A program made the position numbers and the translations under genes. The notes under the pieces were generated by a model. That model ran no database searches, was not told the origin of the DNA, and saw nothing but the letters and a program-made list of their open reading frames with translations. From Gonocerus acuteangulatus (Eukaryota > Arthropoda > Insecta > Hemiptera > Coreidae), in NCBI GenBank assembly GCA_946811695.1, contig OX328124.1, forward strand, positions 94,891,535 through 94,955,534: a stretch of 64,000 nucleotides of DNA. The letters run 5' to 3'. Numbering within the stretch: position 1 is the stretch's first letter; the number at the start of each line of letters is the position of its first letter. Shown here piece by piece: positions 12,266 to 22,473 of this stretch.

Positions 12266-15200
12266 TTAATTTAAACTTTCTTTCTGAATAATAACAGAAA
12301 TATTTCTTTTATTAGATTGTTGAAGAACAACTTGAAGATGAAGATAACGATGACAACTACACTCTTGGAAAGATAGCTGATATTCTTCATTCACTCTTCT
12401 TCACTTATAAACAAGATTTCTTTACCTATTTTGATCTCATTGTGGGTCATTTCATAAAGATGGTTGTAAGTATTCAAATTAGAACATTTAAAAAAACATT
12501 TTATTTAGTTTTATCCCTTAAGTTATGTCGGTGGACTGTAGAATGTGTCAATCCAAGTTTTTCTGCTAGCTCTTCGACTGTTAAAACAACGATTTTCTTC
12601 TACAGTAGCCTACAAGAGTTCTTCAAGCTCTGTTCGTCGATCTGTACGAGGCTCGTACAGCTTCCAGCTTGCAGTTTCCCGCTTCATAACATTCAAACCA
12701 CTGCTGCACTTATTGCTCAATATTGAAATTTCCACCATATATTTCTACAAGTTTTTGATAAGTTGAAGCAGCAATTTCTCCTTTATCGAATTCCCAAAGT
12801 ATAACATGGCGTAAATGGTGTCTTGGGAGATCCATTTCAAATAAAATTTCGGCACAGAATAAATACGTTTACCAACCAAAACACGATTAACAGCAGAAGT
12901 TTATTTAATGCTATAATAAACGAAAATAAATTGAAAAGGAGGGAACTTAAATAGACACAATATTAAAAACCAAAATTACTTTTACGGGATAACCTGGTAC
13001 TTCTAAAGGCTAGTACAAACTGGGATACAATTTTGCGCGTCATTGTTGAAGAGCTAAATCTCGTTTGAATCTGGATTGTTGCGATTTTTCTGCGCAACAT
13101 GTCCCGTGTATCAGGAGTGTATTGCGGGTCTACGTGATACAAGAATCTGAGTCCCGCTGTTGTGGGACTCACTGATACATTGTTGCGCAACATTACGAGT
13201 GTGAACGTGTTCCGGAGCAGGTCCCAGTCTACAGTCAGGCCCCGGTAGTTCCCCAACAATGTTCCGCAACTTTGAGTCTCAGTGTGTACTAGCCTTAAAT
13301 AATAAGAAATTCTATTGTCTATATTTTAACTGTTATTTCCTTAACTATTTTTTTTTTCAGGGTAATCTTTTGCCCAATTTCAAATTGTGTTCTATTTTTA
13401 CAATATTCTGTAAACATGATTATAATATTTTTTAAACACATTGAGCATAGTAGGTTTAATACCAACTGAAATTAAATACTTTTTCCCCAAACTTTGGAAA
13501 TCAAAATTTCATTTATCTCTGTATTAAAACAAACTGTTTACACCCCAAATATAATCTTCTTAAGTGGACATAGTTGTTTAAAAGTATAAACAACTTTCTT
13601 AGCTTTTCTATTTTTCAAATGAAAAGTCACCACTCCTAATAGGAAACAAATCCTCAACCAGAGTGCTTCATGCTGTACCACTCATGACCACTAGGCCTCC
13701 TTGGAAACATATTCTCTACGAAAGACTAATGCATTGTTTAGAAATCACTGATATTTAACCTTTCTCTGCTCTATTAGAAATTCTTCCATATTTAGGCCAC
13801 ACTCATCTGAGAGATTACTTAATCAATTTTTAGAAATATCTAAATGGGTGCTAAGAGAGGTCTTTGCAATTTTCTTAACAAGGTTGTATCCTTGCTGCCA
13901 TAAAACAGTAAATTTGTTTATGCCATCCATTTCCATAGGAACAAACAGGTCAATAAAATCAGGATATTTGAGTTTTGTCCAAATACCTCTAAACTTAATC
14001 AAAAAGTGTTAGAAATAAATATTTACTACCCTTAAATTGTTGACATTATTTGTTTATTAGGATCAAAATGTTGGCATACAAATAAATATTGTTTTCTCAA
14101 AAGTAGATTTTCTTTATTGTTGCAGACTGTATCATTGATATGTAGAAATTTGTCCCTTTGTTTCAAGAATATTTTTTATGCTTAGACATAAATGGGTTAT
14201 GCCTACTTTAAATTGTAATAACTTAGGAGATAATAATTGTTTAGCCATTTGTGTATATGGTTCTCAGATCATTCTAATGCGATTTTAGGGAAGTGACCAG
14301 CCATGGTCAGATCGGCAATGGGGCTTGTGTGTTTTTGATGATGTAATTGAATTTGGCGGACCAGCCTGTATCAAATATCAACAGTACTTCCTCACTCCTA
14401 TTCTAGAAGGTATCAGAGACAAAAATCCAGCCGTTCGTCAAGCTGCTGCATATGGCTGTGGTACATTAGCAATGAATGGAGGGCCTTCATTTGCTGGTAA
14501 GATTATTTTGTTTTTTTGTATCACTGTATATTACTAAGGTCATGTTTAAACTATAACCCGTTCAGTTAGATGGAATAGTTCTAATCCTGCATTTGCAAAA
14601 TTCTGAGTGAAATATTTCTGACAGTTCCGCCGTTTGCATTTCCATACAATGAACAACACGCTACTTTAAACTTAATAAAAACTGATTAGGTCTCATTTAG
14701 TACCAGGGAAGGCTTTGATAGGTCAGGCAAGGGAGATCCATGTTTAATATTTATCAATACTTAGCCAAAGCTAAGGCTAAAAACAATTTAAGCTATAGCC
14801 TGTTCAAATAGATGGTTTAGTTGGAGGGAAAAAGGCGTGGCCTATATATCCTGTGAAAGAAATTGGCCGTAAAAATTCTCTCTGTTATAACCTTATCTCT
14901 AGGAGGTTTAAAACGTTTGTAGTCTTAGCTTTGACTAAGTATTGATAAATATTAGACACTATTTCCTTTCTCAGAACATTCAAAGCCTTCCCTAGTCTTA
15001 AACGAGATACAATCAGTTTTTATAATGTTTCACCTGTTGTTCATTGAAATGGTAGTTTGCAAATGGTGGAACCGTTGGGAACATTTTCCTCAAAATTTTG
15101 TCCCTGCAGAATTGAACCATCTGTATGAACAGGCTATACACGGAATTAACCCTACGATAAAAGTCTGTCATGGAGGAACTGCATATCTGATTACATTCCT

Positions 15201-16610
15201 TAGAAAGGCTATATAAAACTGAAATGTATACCGTAGAATGAAGTGAACCTGCTATTAACCCTTTGCGTTCCCACTCTTTATTTCATGAATTCTCTCACCA
15301 CTAATTATCTCAAGCCCTGGTGATCTGTACAATACAGTATTCTAAGGAATTGCACATTTTGTTTTACTATCTTATCTTCATGTAATACTGTTTCAGCTAC
15401 ATGTGCAGAGGCCCTGCCTAGACTAGCAGAAATGATAAATGATCCTGAATCAAGAGCAGAAGAGAACATGGGATGTACCGAAAATGCCATATCAGCAGTT
15501 ACAAAAATACTTCAATACAATAATGCCAATGTTAATGTGAATGAAATCCTACCACACTGGTAAGTTTGGGTAGCCATTCACTTAATCAGAGACCTAACAA
15601 AAAATAGTATTTATGGTGCATCAACTAAGGTGACAGGGTGTCTACTGCACGAAAAAGTCACGAATGTCATGAAAATGTCACAAAATTTAAAATATGGCAT
15701 GAAAAAGTCATGAATTTTGAAACAATGTCACAAAATTTCAGTTTCTACCAGAGTCTAACGTAAGCACCAGTACTTGGGCGCATTCGTAATTGTGCCGCTT
15801 TTGTATGACAACGCAATTTTATGTGCATCTCCCACCCCCTTCCTCTGTTTGATTCCTTTGTTGTATCATTTACACATCAATTATCAATTTTTTAAATATA
15901 TGCAGACTTAAACATTGAAATTCAATTAACTAAATTAACACATCAATTAACTAAATTATGTATTTTGACAATAAATATTTATTTAGTAATATTTTTAGAA
16001 ATTTTGAATTCTGCTGCCATTGTTCATTTTTTTTTTTTTTTTTATAATGGTGTGTCATTAATACATTAAATATTTTTGGCTTATATTTTATATTCGCCAT
16101 ATATTTTAGGCCAATATTTTAATACTACATATATTCGCCATAAATTTTATATTTTAGGCAAATATTTTTGAGGCTGCTAATTCCATAGTCATTCTAAAAC
16201 TTTTAGTATAATCATTTCTTCACTCATAAAATTAATGTAACTATTCCCTCTTACATAAGATGTACATTTTATGCAGTCTTATTAATTGTTTAAATATATG
16301 AATGTAAAAATTGTAAGTTTATAGATATCATGATAATCCGTGTAAGATTAAAAATAATTTTAAGCTATTAGTTAAGACTTTTGCTTTTTGATTGATATTA
16401 TTTTCTTTTTAATGGGCATGGAATTTGCTTTTCAAATCATGAAAATGTCACAAAAAAGTCCCGATATTGGCTTTCACAAAAGTAGTAGACACCCTGGGTG
16501 AGCTTGACTTTTTCTGCTGAGCGGTGACCGACGCGGCCCAACGGACCTGCCGAGTACATTGGTTTTCGGAAATTTCAACTTTTGGGTAGCTTATAATGTA
16601 TAAGATAGAA

Positions 16611-16646
<36 letters not shown>

Positions 16647-19600
16647 ATGAAATTACATTATAGTTTTAAACGTGCATGATTAGTAAAAAAACGAAATAAT
16701 TGAAATATAAAACCATTCAGAGACGATGTTCTCTATAGAAACATGTCAAAAATAGTGTGTCTGACGTTTATATTCAGGACAAAATGTTGACACTTTTATC
16801 GTTCTATTTTTGACCATTATCTATTAAATTTTTCGAGTTTGTCGGGAGTCTTGTTTGTTTGATATGGTTTTGACATTTTATAGGTTTAATATTTATAGAC
16901 TTTAGGGTTTTTTGTTTTTTTTTGGGATCTTGTGGAAGATACTTTTACGAAAATAGAGTTTGATGATGATGATGATTTGACTCAGTGTTTAGTAGATGCG
17001 TTAGATCACATAGAATTAGAATAGAGACATATACAAAGTTTATCGTGTTGTAGCGATGACTCATTGGTTCTAAGAAATGTACGGAAAAGAAAACATACAC
17101 GGTTTCTAGATAGCGCTGTGATTGGCAAAGTGCCCGCCTTGGCCCACTGAGATGAAATCTACCAGTTCACGCCAAGGCGGCCACGGGTGGCCAGCACCAA
17201 TCAATATCTCTTGCGGAAATAAATAAAAACACATTTTCTTTACCCAAAACATTGAAATAAATTTAAATTAGACAAAAAAAAAAAAAAATTACAAGAAATG
17301 TTTTGTCAAAAAGTTTAATGGCGGTTAATGTGTTAAGAACAATGACAGCAATCTTTCAGCTGATTTCTATTAAGCTCATACACTAAACATTGAAACCCCA
17401 AGAAACTACAGTCAAAACAATTATTTTGTAACTTAATTGATAAATATTACTAGTTAGCTCATTGATGTGAATGAATTTTTTTCATTGATTAAACTGACAT
17501 GGCTCTAGTAGAGGAAAGTTTATTTTCTTTTAGGGTGTCTTTATTTATTCAACAATCTATTGTTATTATCTAACAAAACTATTATGACAATTTAGAGCTG
17601 CTAATTATTATAACATATTTATTGAATTTATCTGTAATTTCAGGTTGTCATGGCTTCCTGTATGGGAAGATAGAGATGAAGCCCCTCATATTTATGGATA
17701 TTTATGCCACTTAATAGAAACAAATAATTCAACAATAATAGGTCCTAATAGTTCTAACATTCCAAGGTTAATAGCAATAATAGCAGAAGCATTCTATCTA
17801 GATGCTCTTCCCTATGAACATCCAGTCTCACAAAGGATGGCTAATATCGTTCGACAAATCCAGGTCAGTACTTATTGTTAGTTTTTATTATGCTGGAATA
17901 TGTACATATTACTGTATGTTTAGTGTACTTAAATTTAAAATTAAAAAGCCTAATTAGGCATCAGTGGGTATTACCAAACTTAGTTTTACATTTTAATCTT
18001 TATGTTACGGGGTGGGCTACCCCTTTGCCGACCCCTGTGTCTTGACTTAATTAGGACGCACTTGCTGCTTTTCCACCTTCTTTTTAAAACTGTTTTGTAA
18101 GAATAAATTATTAACATAAATTGAAATTTGCAAACAATACTGTTAGATGTCTGATATTAATTTGTATTTAAAAATATTGCCTTTTTTTATTCAATATCTA
18201 CAAAAAATATTATTCTTTGTTTGCTATTCCTGTTATTTTATAGAATACTTCTAATTAATAGTAGTTAAATGCATTTCCTATTCCTATTGTAACACAGACT
18301 TTGGATCATCAGTGGCTTGGTAAAAAAAAAACAAAAAAAAACACTAAGTATTGGACTCTGGAGTAATTACTTGTTCCAGAAATCAATCATGAACAGATCG
18401 CTCTCATATAATTCTCTCAGTGATCTTAAGCAGTGAAGCAATAAGATGGCAAAACCAATATATTGGCTTATGCACAGTGTGACCACCTACTCCCCGGCCT
18501 ATATATTGGCTTTTAGCACGCCGGGACCAGCCATGCCCGAGCCAATATATTGGCTTTTATCAGCATAAGGGTTAATAGCCTTGAATTGCTTTATATAAGT
18601 ATTCATTCAAGTTTCTAAATTAATTGTTCCAATGTTTAAGTGTCTCTAAACTTTCTCGCTTAATGTTCTACAATGCTTCTCGTAACCAAACATTATTATT
18701 TTAATTTTCATGTTTTCTTTATTTACATTGTGTTTTTTTTTTTTATGTGTAATCTATTTTGACTACTATTTTGTAGACAGGAAAGGTATTTTTAATTTTC
18801 TTAATTTTTTTTTTTTTTAAAAAGCCACCACCTCGAGTGGTAATCAAACTCACAACCCTTAGCATGGAGTTACTTCCTTTGAGGAAATAGAAATCAATTC
18901 TTTCTCATTCGAAAAAAGTTCAAAGATTTTTACATTTCAGCTCAAGGGAGTGTTGATTAGCAATGTTCTGCAGTTGAAAGAATGCTCTTCTATTAAGTTT
19001 TATTTTTTTGCAATTACAGTACCTCACAAATTTAACTCAAAATAAAAAAAAAAAAAAAAATTGGAAAAAATAAATACTTAAGTTAAACACAATCCAAAAA
19101 GGTGAATTGAATTTCAATGAGTGGGCAATATCCTCAGAATAATGCGCAATATTATTATTCTATTGATTATCTGTTTTAATTCAATTATATTAATAATATT
19201 TTTAAGTGTTACTGTACTTTTAAATGTAAATCTACTTTGTGTTTCTTCTAATAACTTAAAAACAATAAACTGCACATACCAGTTGCCATGTTCAATTCTT
19301 TTGACTTTTGTCCCATATCTGGTCAATAGTTTTTATCCTCATATAATCTGTGAAACTGGCAACAGGGGTAATTTTGAACTAGAATTATCGAACTTCCCAT
19401 GAGTCGGAATATTCGAAACAACTAACAATACGTAGGAAACTGTAATGAAACCACAAGTTTTCTTGTCCAATACTCAGAACTAAGGCAATTGTCTGGTGTC
19501 AATACTCTCTTTTTAAGTGTAACTTTACAGTGAAAACGTGTAATGATTCCGTAAACCCAAGATATGATGAAACTGCTTTTGATATTTCCATGACTATAAT

Positions 19601-19733
19601 TGTTTCTTATGAAATGTAATAATTTTATCTATTTTTTTTTCAGGGAAGTGGTGAAATGTTCCAATTATGTGTAAACCAGCTTTCATCCGAGCAACAAGTG
19701 GCTCTCCATGACTTACTAAGTAATAATAAATGA
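71..19733 (+). CDS. IPO5: Importin-5 (karyopherin beta-3 / RanBP5), 5'-partial, 22 exons
   Basis: Nuclear import receptor of the importin-beta family; it binds cargo (ribosomal proteins, histones) in the cytoplasm and releases it on RanGTP binding in the nucleus. Exons read here: 71-220, 317-543, 621-717, 812-916, 1009-1134, 2925-3136, 3336-3458, 4066-4174, 4257-4410, 6268-6377, 8285-8385, 8589-8706, 9705-9831, 9913-10086, 10285-10476, 10948-11060, 12049-12189, 12316-12465, 14289-14496, 15397-15559, 17644-17863, 19644-19733. They sum to 3210 nt, one open frame of 1069 residues ending in TGA at 19731. Every junction is GT-AG and phases match. Family hallmarks: [12 protein letters not shown] near the N end, [86 protein letters not shown] and a conserved tryptophan-rich LSWLP segment near residue 967. 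It is built of HEAT repeats, with acidic loops ([24 protein letters not shown]). Animal IPO5 is about 1097 aa, so about 30 N-terminal codons (start of the Ran-binding end) lie upstream. Introns range from about 80 bp to about 2.1 kb and carry many transposons, described separately. Confidence 0.97.
1208..1242 (+). repeat. 35-base T run in IPO5 intron
   Basis: Uninterrupted T homopolymer. Similar runs lie in other introns (6094-6135, 12209-12264). They may be tails of minus-strand retrotransposed copies or slippage tracts; no identifiable element body is attached here. Confidence 0.8.
1590..1735. mobile_element. Short inverted-repeat MITE, family 'CTAGAGTTTTGA', copy 1
   Basis: Imperfect inverted repeat: the left arm contains ACTAGAGTTTTGACATAACC and the right arm is its inverse (GGTTATATCGAAACTCTAGT), with a GCGTTTCCGCTCGCTACGCT segment inside. 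The same module recurs at 26915-27050 and 31530-31680, so it is a dispersed family. No clear target duplication was read. Confidence 0.6.
2105..2265. mobile_element. Decayed terminal part of the long-TIR foldback family
   Basis: TGTTGCACTATTGACGTATT followed by TGATGCACTAAACACAAATCCG closely matches the terminal repeats of the complete copy at 26635-27377. CTCCTCACCGAT just before it matches the outer part. Only one arm is recognisable. Confidence 0.6.
2380..2515 (-). mobile_element. Penelope-like terminal fragment with hammerhead-like core
   Basis: On the minus strand CTGAAGA (2500-2494) is followed by a stem-loop (GGCTTG, 5-base loop, CAAGCC) and then GAAAC, the order CUGANGA - stem II - GAAA of a hammerhead ribozyme. 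The sequence 3' of it (AT-rich, ending near a GGTCGAC) is shared with 53509-53640. Penelope-like elements are known to carry such motifs; the assignment to that class is inference. Confidence 0.45.
5070..5641 (-). pseudogene. piggyBac-like element remnant with N-terminal transposase piece
   Basis: The minus strand starts at TTAA (5641-5638) followed by CCCTTAGG, the piggyBac-type terminus, and near the end has several related palindromic motifs (CTAATATATTAG, CTAATATAATAG and so on). Downstream, 5283-5070, a frame of about 70 codons without an ATG reads an acidic stretch ([18 protein letters not shown]) like the disordered acidic N-terminus of piggyBac-family transposases, then stops. No catalytic domain is present. 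The other end was not found; the sequence down to about 4984 may belong to it. Confidence 0.45.
6094..6135 (+). repeat. 42-base T run in IPO5 intron
   Basis: Uninterrupted T run about 130 bases upstream of the exon at 6268. It could act as an unusually distant pyrimidine tract, but a normal TTGTTACAG acceptor is present. Confidence 0.8.
6531..6838. mobile_element. piggyBac-like MITE with TTAA ends
   Basis: A 308-base element beginning TTAACACTTTCGCTGCGGGT and ending with the near-perfect inverse (GCCGCAGTGAAAGTGTTAA); TIRs are about 25 bases. Both ends carry TTAA, the piggyBac target duplication. Internal copies of AAGGACACT-like words lie near the left end. No transposase is encoded. Confidence 0.75.
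7452..7637 (+). mobile_element. SINE family A (tRNA-Glu-like head), complete
   Basis: Head GGGGTCTCCCGTGATCTAGTGG resembles a tRNA-Glu 5' half with box A; box B is GGTTTGATCCCC. A non-tRNA body follows with an internal stem (TCTCAT..AGGGCTCGCTGAGAAAA), then tail hairpin GATGCGCCGTT and poly(A). Flanking duplications TTGATAATAAT (7440-7450) and TTGATAATGAT (7638-7648) prove retrotransposition. Copies: 27394, 42529. Confidence 0.9.
9243..9541 (+). mobile_element. SINE family B (long tRNA-headed), copy 1
   Basis: Head GGGGGTGAGGTTTGCTTGGTG with the box-A word GATAGAGCACTG and box B GAGTTCAAATCCC, then the family body (ACCGTTAATTAATTTATTAAT.., GGGGAAAATCAGGCGGCC, TATCTCCCTAGTGTG, CCTCTATAGTATCTG, CCTCGTGGCCTGTTACG). 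It is diverged from the fuller copies at 39802 and 49776. Confidence 0.85.
10548..10625 (-). mobile_element. SINE family C fragment
   Basis: The minus strand reads the tRNA-Leu/Ser-like head (AGAGGCCCATTGGCCGAGAG, TTAAGGCGTGAGAACTTGCC), then diverges. No tail is recognisable. Confidence 0.6.
11614..11663 (-). mobile_element. SINE tail fragment (hairpin plus poly(A))
   Basis: The minus strand reads GGCGCTAATAGCCAAATAGT then TGATGCGCCGTTA and an A-rich tail: the 3' end of the 5S-headed SINE family, truncated immediately upstream. It helps define the tail module as a retrotransposition recognition unit. Confidence 0.75.
11704..11935. repeat. Long near-perfect hairpin in IPO5 intron
   Basis: Arms of about 105 bases (11704-11808 and 11828-11935), loop about 20. 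Both arms contain the same words inverted: CTGGAGAAGTTACATACTGG, ATGGCACCATGAGTTAACTC and CAGGGGTACTGAGA, with few mismatches. As it is inside the IPO5 primary transcript it would fold into long double-stranded RNA. A second, single copy of GATTTTATTTGAGTTAAT lies both in front of and within the loop. Probably a foldback MITE by origin. Confidence 0.85.
12209..12264 (+). repeat. 56-base T run next to IPO5 splice donor
   Basis: A T homopolymer begins 20 bases after the donor at 12190 and nearly fills the first half of a 126-base intron, leaving a separate short region before the TTATTAG acceptor at 12315. Confidence 0.85.
12501..12835 (-). pseudogene. mariner-type transposase remnant (N-terminal DNA-binding part)
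   Basis: From ATG at 12835 the minus strand reads [19 protein letters not shown], then a [16 protein letters not shown] segment: the first helix-turn-helix of Tc1/mariner transposases (family form: RHVILxEFxKGxxA ... VQRWFxKFxxGDxSLED). After in-frame stops and a frameshift it continues [19 protein letters not shown], the second helix-turn-helix. The catalytic DD(D/E) domain is absent; homology stops near the IPO5 exon ending at 12465. It is inactive. Confidence 0.8.
13017..13295. mobile_element. Harbinger-like MITE (TAA target duplication), complete
   Basis: TIRs AGGCTAGTACA and TGTACTAGCCT, flanked by TAA on both sides (13014-13016, 13296-13298), as in PIF/Harbinger elements. The inside is rich in GTTGCGCAACA-type palindromic words. 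Relatives: 30822-31000 and 32940-33175. The short ORF on its minus strand has no known similarity. Confidence 0.65.
13590..13705 (-). mobile_element. Strongly decayed SINE family C copy
   Basis: The minus strand reads AGGCCTAGTGGTCATGAGTG, AAGCACTCTGGTTGAGGATT, then GGAGTGGTGACTTTTCATTT, following the family C head and body order with many substitutions. Confidence 0.5.
14547..15145. mobile_element. Foldback element in IPO5 intron
   Basis: Outer ends ACTATAACCCGTTCAGTTAGATGG and, inverted, CCATCTGTATGAACAGGCTATA. Long arms of about 200 bases pair: left TACCAGGGAAGGCTTTGA and TATTTATCAATACTTAGCCA against right TCAAAGCCTTCCCTAG and TAGTCTTAGCTTTGACTAAG. A second copy of the terminal word (AAGCTATAGCCTGTTCAAATAGATGG) lies at the centre. 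No coding potential. Confidence 0.7.
15634..16496. mobile_element. hAT-like MITE with 5-bp target duplication, copy 1
   Basis: Ends CAGGGTGTCTACT and AGTAGACACCCTG with GGTGA duplicated on both sides (15629-15633, 16497-16501). Sub-terminal words TCACGAA / AAAAGTCATGAATTTTGAAA repeat near the left end and AAAATGTCACAAAAAAGTCC near the right. Related copies: 22474 and 37451. CAG..CTG termini plus 5-bp duplications fit the hAT5-type group, an inference. Confidence 0.75.
16920..17110 (+). pseudogene. Possible piggyBac-like transposase N-terminal remnant
   Basis: A short frame reads an acidic segment [21 protein letters not shown], then a stop, then in the same frame [14 protein letters not shown] and a basic RKRKHTR. 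Acidic N-terminus then basic patch is the pattern at the start of piggyBac-family transposases. A GC-rich flank with the GCCAAGGCGGCC palindrome and a TTAA at about 17332 could mark one element end. Weak evidence. Confidence 0.3.
18395..18575 (-). mobile_element. piggyBac-like terminal region with triple palindrome
   Basis: The minus strand begins TTAA (18575-18572) then CCCTTATGC. Within 130 bases lie three copies of GCCAATATATTGGC-type palindromes (one as GCCTATATATTGGC) separated by GC-rich spacers. Same layout as the element at 5641. The other end was not identified. Confidence 0.5.
18818..18897 (-). mobile_element. SINE family C fragment
   Basis: The minus strand contains the body piece CTAAGGGTTGTGAGTTTGAT followed by ACCACTCGAGGTGGTGGCTT and an A-rich segment, matching the box B and body region of family C. 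Confidence 0.6.
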
Positions 19734-20124
19734 AAACATCAAGTAATCCGTTCCGGAAACACTTGTTTACTTTCTGTGATTTTAAGATTATTTTATGATC
19801 ATTTTCTTTTTTTTTGTTAATTTATATTTCTCATTATTGACTGTATTTTAAAAAGAATATATTGAGTATATACAAATTGTATACTTTTGAATGTTACTGA
19901 TGTTTAGATAACATATTTTTATACATGAAATAAGAAATGGAACGATCTAATTTTAAAATTGTCTGACCTTAAAGAAAGTAATAATATTTATTATGTTTTT
20001 CCCTCTTTAGGTTTATTCAGGGATAATTCTCTATCTCTAAAAAGCCATTGATCTGTACATAATTTATAAATAAGCATTTAAAATACATTTATATTGTTAT
20101 TTTATCTGGTTTATTTGTGTACCT

Positions 20125-20297
20125 AATAAATGCCTAATTCTACTGTCTATACAATTAAAATGTTAAAAATTAATCTTATATTTGTTTTACAAGGGGAGTT
20201 CCATCACTAGTTTAAAGTGTAGTGCCTTTTCTCTATTAATAATAGTGTGCTTATGTAATGTAACTTAGGACTTTACATATTAGACAAATGAAATAAA
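20125..20297 (+). terminator. IPO5 3' UTR poly(A) signals
   Basis: AATAAA hexamers occur at 20125-20130 and 20292-20297, about 390 and 560 bases after the IPO5 stop codon. The second is followed by an A-rich stretch. Which one is used cannot be told from sequence. Confidence 0.5.
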
Positions 20298-20710
20298 TCT
20301 GAAATTAAAAAAAAAAAAATTAAGAAAAAAAGTAACACAGAAAAGTTCACAGAAATTTGTTAACTGTTCTTTTTAAGAACTTGTTACTCGTCTGACTGTT
20401 TAAAATTGTAATTTCAGTGCTGCCTTGCTTGTTACACATCTGTAAATATTAAACAATAATTTTAAAACACCACTATTTTCTACTGTATTTCCCTACTTGT
20501 TGCCTCATAATAATGTCAAACTTTTATCAAATATTAACCTTTTATATCGTACTTATTATCTTCTAAGAATTTTAGAAATAGCATTCAGAAAGTTTTTCAT
20601 TTATAACAGATATTTTAATTTGTTTGGAAATTATTTTAATGCAACTTTTAAATTATTCTTGTTCTAATTCATTGATGAAATATCTCATTCTGACCCTATA
20701 GTCCTGTTTC

Positions 20711-20890
20711 TTCCTACGACCATACCTTGTTGAATATACTGGTTCTCATTGATCGCCGAAGTTAAACAATGCCAGCATAGCCAGTATCTGAATAGATTCA
20801 GTCCAAATGTTGGTGGCATTAGAAAAGGGTGGCTACCTGTAGATAGCCTGGCACTAATAGCTCAGTTGTTGATTTGCAGTAAAAAAATTA
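20711..20890 (+). mobile_element. 5S-rRNA-headed SINE (family D), + copy
   Basis: Starts CCTACGACCATACCTTGTTG and continues GGTTCTCATTGATCGCCGAA and GTTAAACAATGCCAGCATAG, clearly derived from 5S rRNA (CCAACGACCATACC..., GATCACCGAAGTTAAGCA...). The body AGAAAAGGGTGGCTACCTGT then follows, and the tail module GGCACTAATAGCTCAG. The 5S part is mutated, so it is not a functional rRNA gene. It lies downstream of IPO5. Confidence 0.85.
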
Positions 20891-21598
20891 AATCTTCCCA
20901 GACTTCATAGAGAATATACATTATGTTATGACTTTAACCCTATATAGATTGTAAACAAAACAAAAATGAGAGTTATTAAAGACGAGTTTTAATTTGGCGA
21001 GGGAATCGCTCAAAGTGAAGATGCTATGGGCGAGAGTAGCAAAAGTTCTTATTCCATATAGGGGGCTTTGTTGAGGGTATCCTGTAAAGTAGAACCCTTC
21101 ATCGTGTGCCTTTCTTGGTACGGAAAGCGTTAAATTACTATTTCTGATCCAAGGATTAGATTATTTATCTTCATTCCTAGATGCGCAATCATTCTTAACC
21201 CTGTCGTAAAGAAGCCGGTACAATATGGCCCTTCCCAGGATTTCTCCAAACCTCACAGCCTTTACTACTTAAATTTATGTAAAAAGACCACAGTTTTTAG
21301 CATAAATATGCTTTAGCGATGACCAAACTGGGAAAAAACGTTACAAAAAAGTGCCTGCTGGTATTCGCGCTGGCAGGGTGACCATGTACGAAAAAGAAGA
21401 CTGTATGTTATAAAGTACATTACATAGGTTTGTCGGGTGGAGCTAAAGCATATTTATTTTATTTTATTTTATTACCAATTTTCACAAAGGCCAGGTGTTA
21501 GGACTGGCTCACACACCAACTGTGGAGCAGATATTTTTTAAGCATGGTAGATATTAAATATTTATTCAGTGAACAGTATTAAATATTTGATAAATTTA

Positions 21599-21766
21599 AA
21601 TGGAGACCCGATGGCCATGAGGGTTAAGGCGTGAGCACTTAACAGCGGTGGCTTCTTTCGAAAAAAAGAAAAGGCATCACCCCTATCCTGGCTAGAAAAA
21701 GGTGGTAACCTATAGATAACCCGTCCTAAAATTTGTAGTTTATAATAAATGGACATTAAAATTAAA
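21599..21766 (+). mobile_element. SINE family C (tRNA-Leu/Ser-like head), internally shortened
   Basis: Head GGAGACCCGATGGCCATGAG then GTTAAGGCGTGAGCACTTAA; the box-B part is deleted. Body: CCCTATCCTGGCTAGAAAAA and GGTAACCTATAGATAACCCG. Target duplication TGATAAATTTA at 21588-21598 and 21767-21777. Confidence 0.85.
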
Positions 21767-21908
21767 TGATAAATTTACTTCTATAAAAAAAATATAATAT
21801 AAGCCAATAGCAGATAATCATTTATTAACAATTTTTATGAAGAACACATACATAAAAAACATTTGTCAAAAACATAACAGTTACATAGTCTGCTAGCAAA
21901 ATCTGGAA

Positions 21909-22090
21909 TAGAGCAAGGAAATGAAGAAGATACATTTCATGCATTAAAGTTATTGTCATTGACATTAAAGTTAATTTGTTTTAAATTGTAAATTTATCCT
22001 TGTGGTCTGTAGGTACACAATGTATATATCATGTTTTGTTTTTATATCAAATAAACAGTTAAATATTATATAAAAAAAAAAAAAAAAAAA
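21909..22090 (+). mobile_element. Polyadenylated retrotransposed insert (mRNA or LINE 3' end)
   Basis: About 163 bases of unique sequence with AATAAA near 22049, then an 18-19-base A tail, bounded by ATCTGGAA on both sides (21901-21908 and 22091-22098). Poly(A) signal about 18 bases before the tail plus target duplication is the signature of a 5'-truncated processed retrocopy. The parent is not recognised; it lacks similarity to the three genes here. Confidence 0.7.
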
Positions 22091-22473
22091 ATCTGGAAAG
22101 CTTTAACTCTTCCAGTACCTTGCAGAGAAAATTTGAGGTTAGGTGGCCCACTGGCCTGAGAAGACTTGGACACACAGATCAGCCTCTGCAATATGCATCT
22201 CCTGTAGAGAACAGATCAGTTATCAGATTATTGCCAGCCATCTTCTATAGAGAACAAACCAGTTACCAGGGCATTCTCCTTGCTGCCGTTAGGGAACAGC
22301 TGTTACAAGATTATTCTCTAGAGTAGAAATTAACCAACAAATAAAATAGTATGATTAAAATAAATGCAACTTTCAACTCAGATGTTTGTTGATTTCCTAT
22401 TTTGACAATGGTCAGCCAAGATCAAAGAGGTTTTATGACAGGTAAAGCCGAAAGGTGTTAATACAGGGTGTCT

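Noticed and set aside
12442..12766. Two overlapping plus-strand frames after IPO5 exon 12316-12465
   Set aside because: They are the antisense of the mariner remnant plus exon read-through.
13790..13930. Possible coding remnant on the minus strand ([20 protein letters not shown])
   Set aside because: Only about 45 codons before a stop, no recognised family; too weak to annotate.
20711..20830. 5S rRNA gene
   Set aside because: 5S similarity is only partial and followed by SINE body and tail; mutated, so a 5S-headed SINE.
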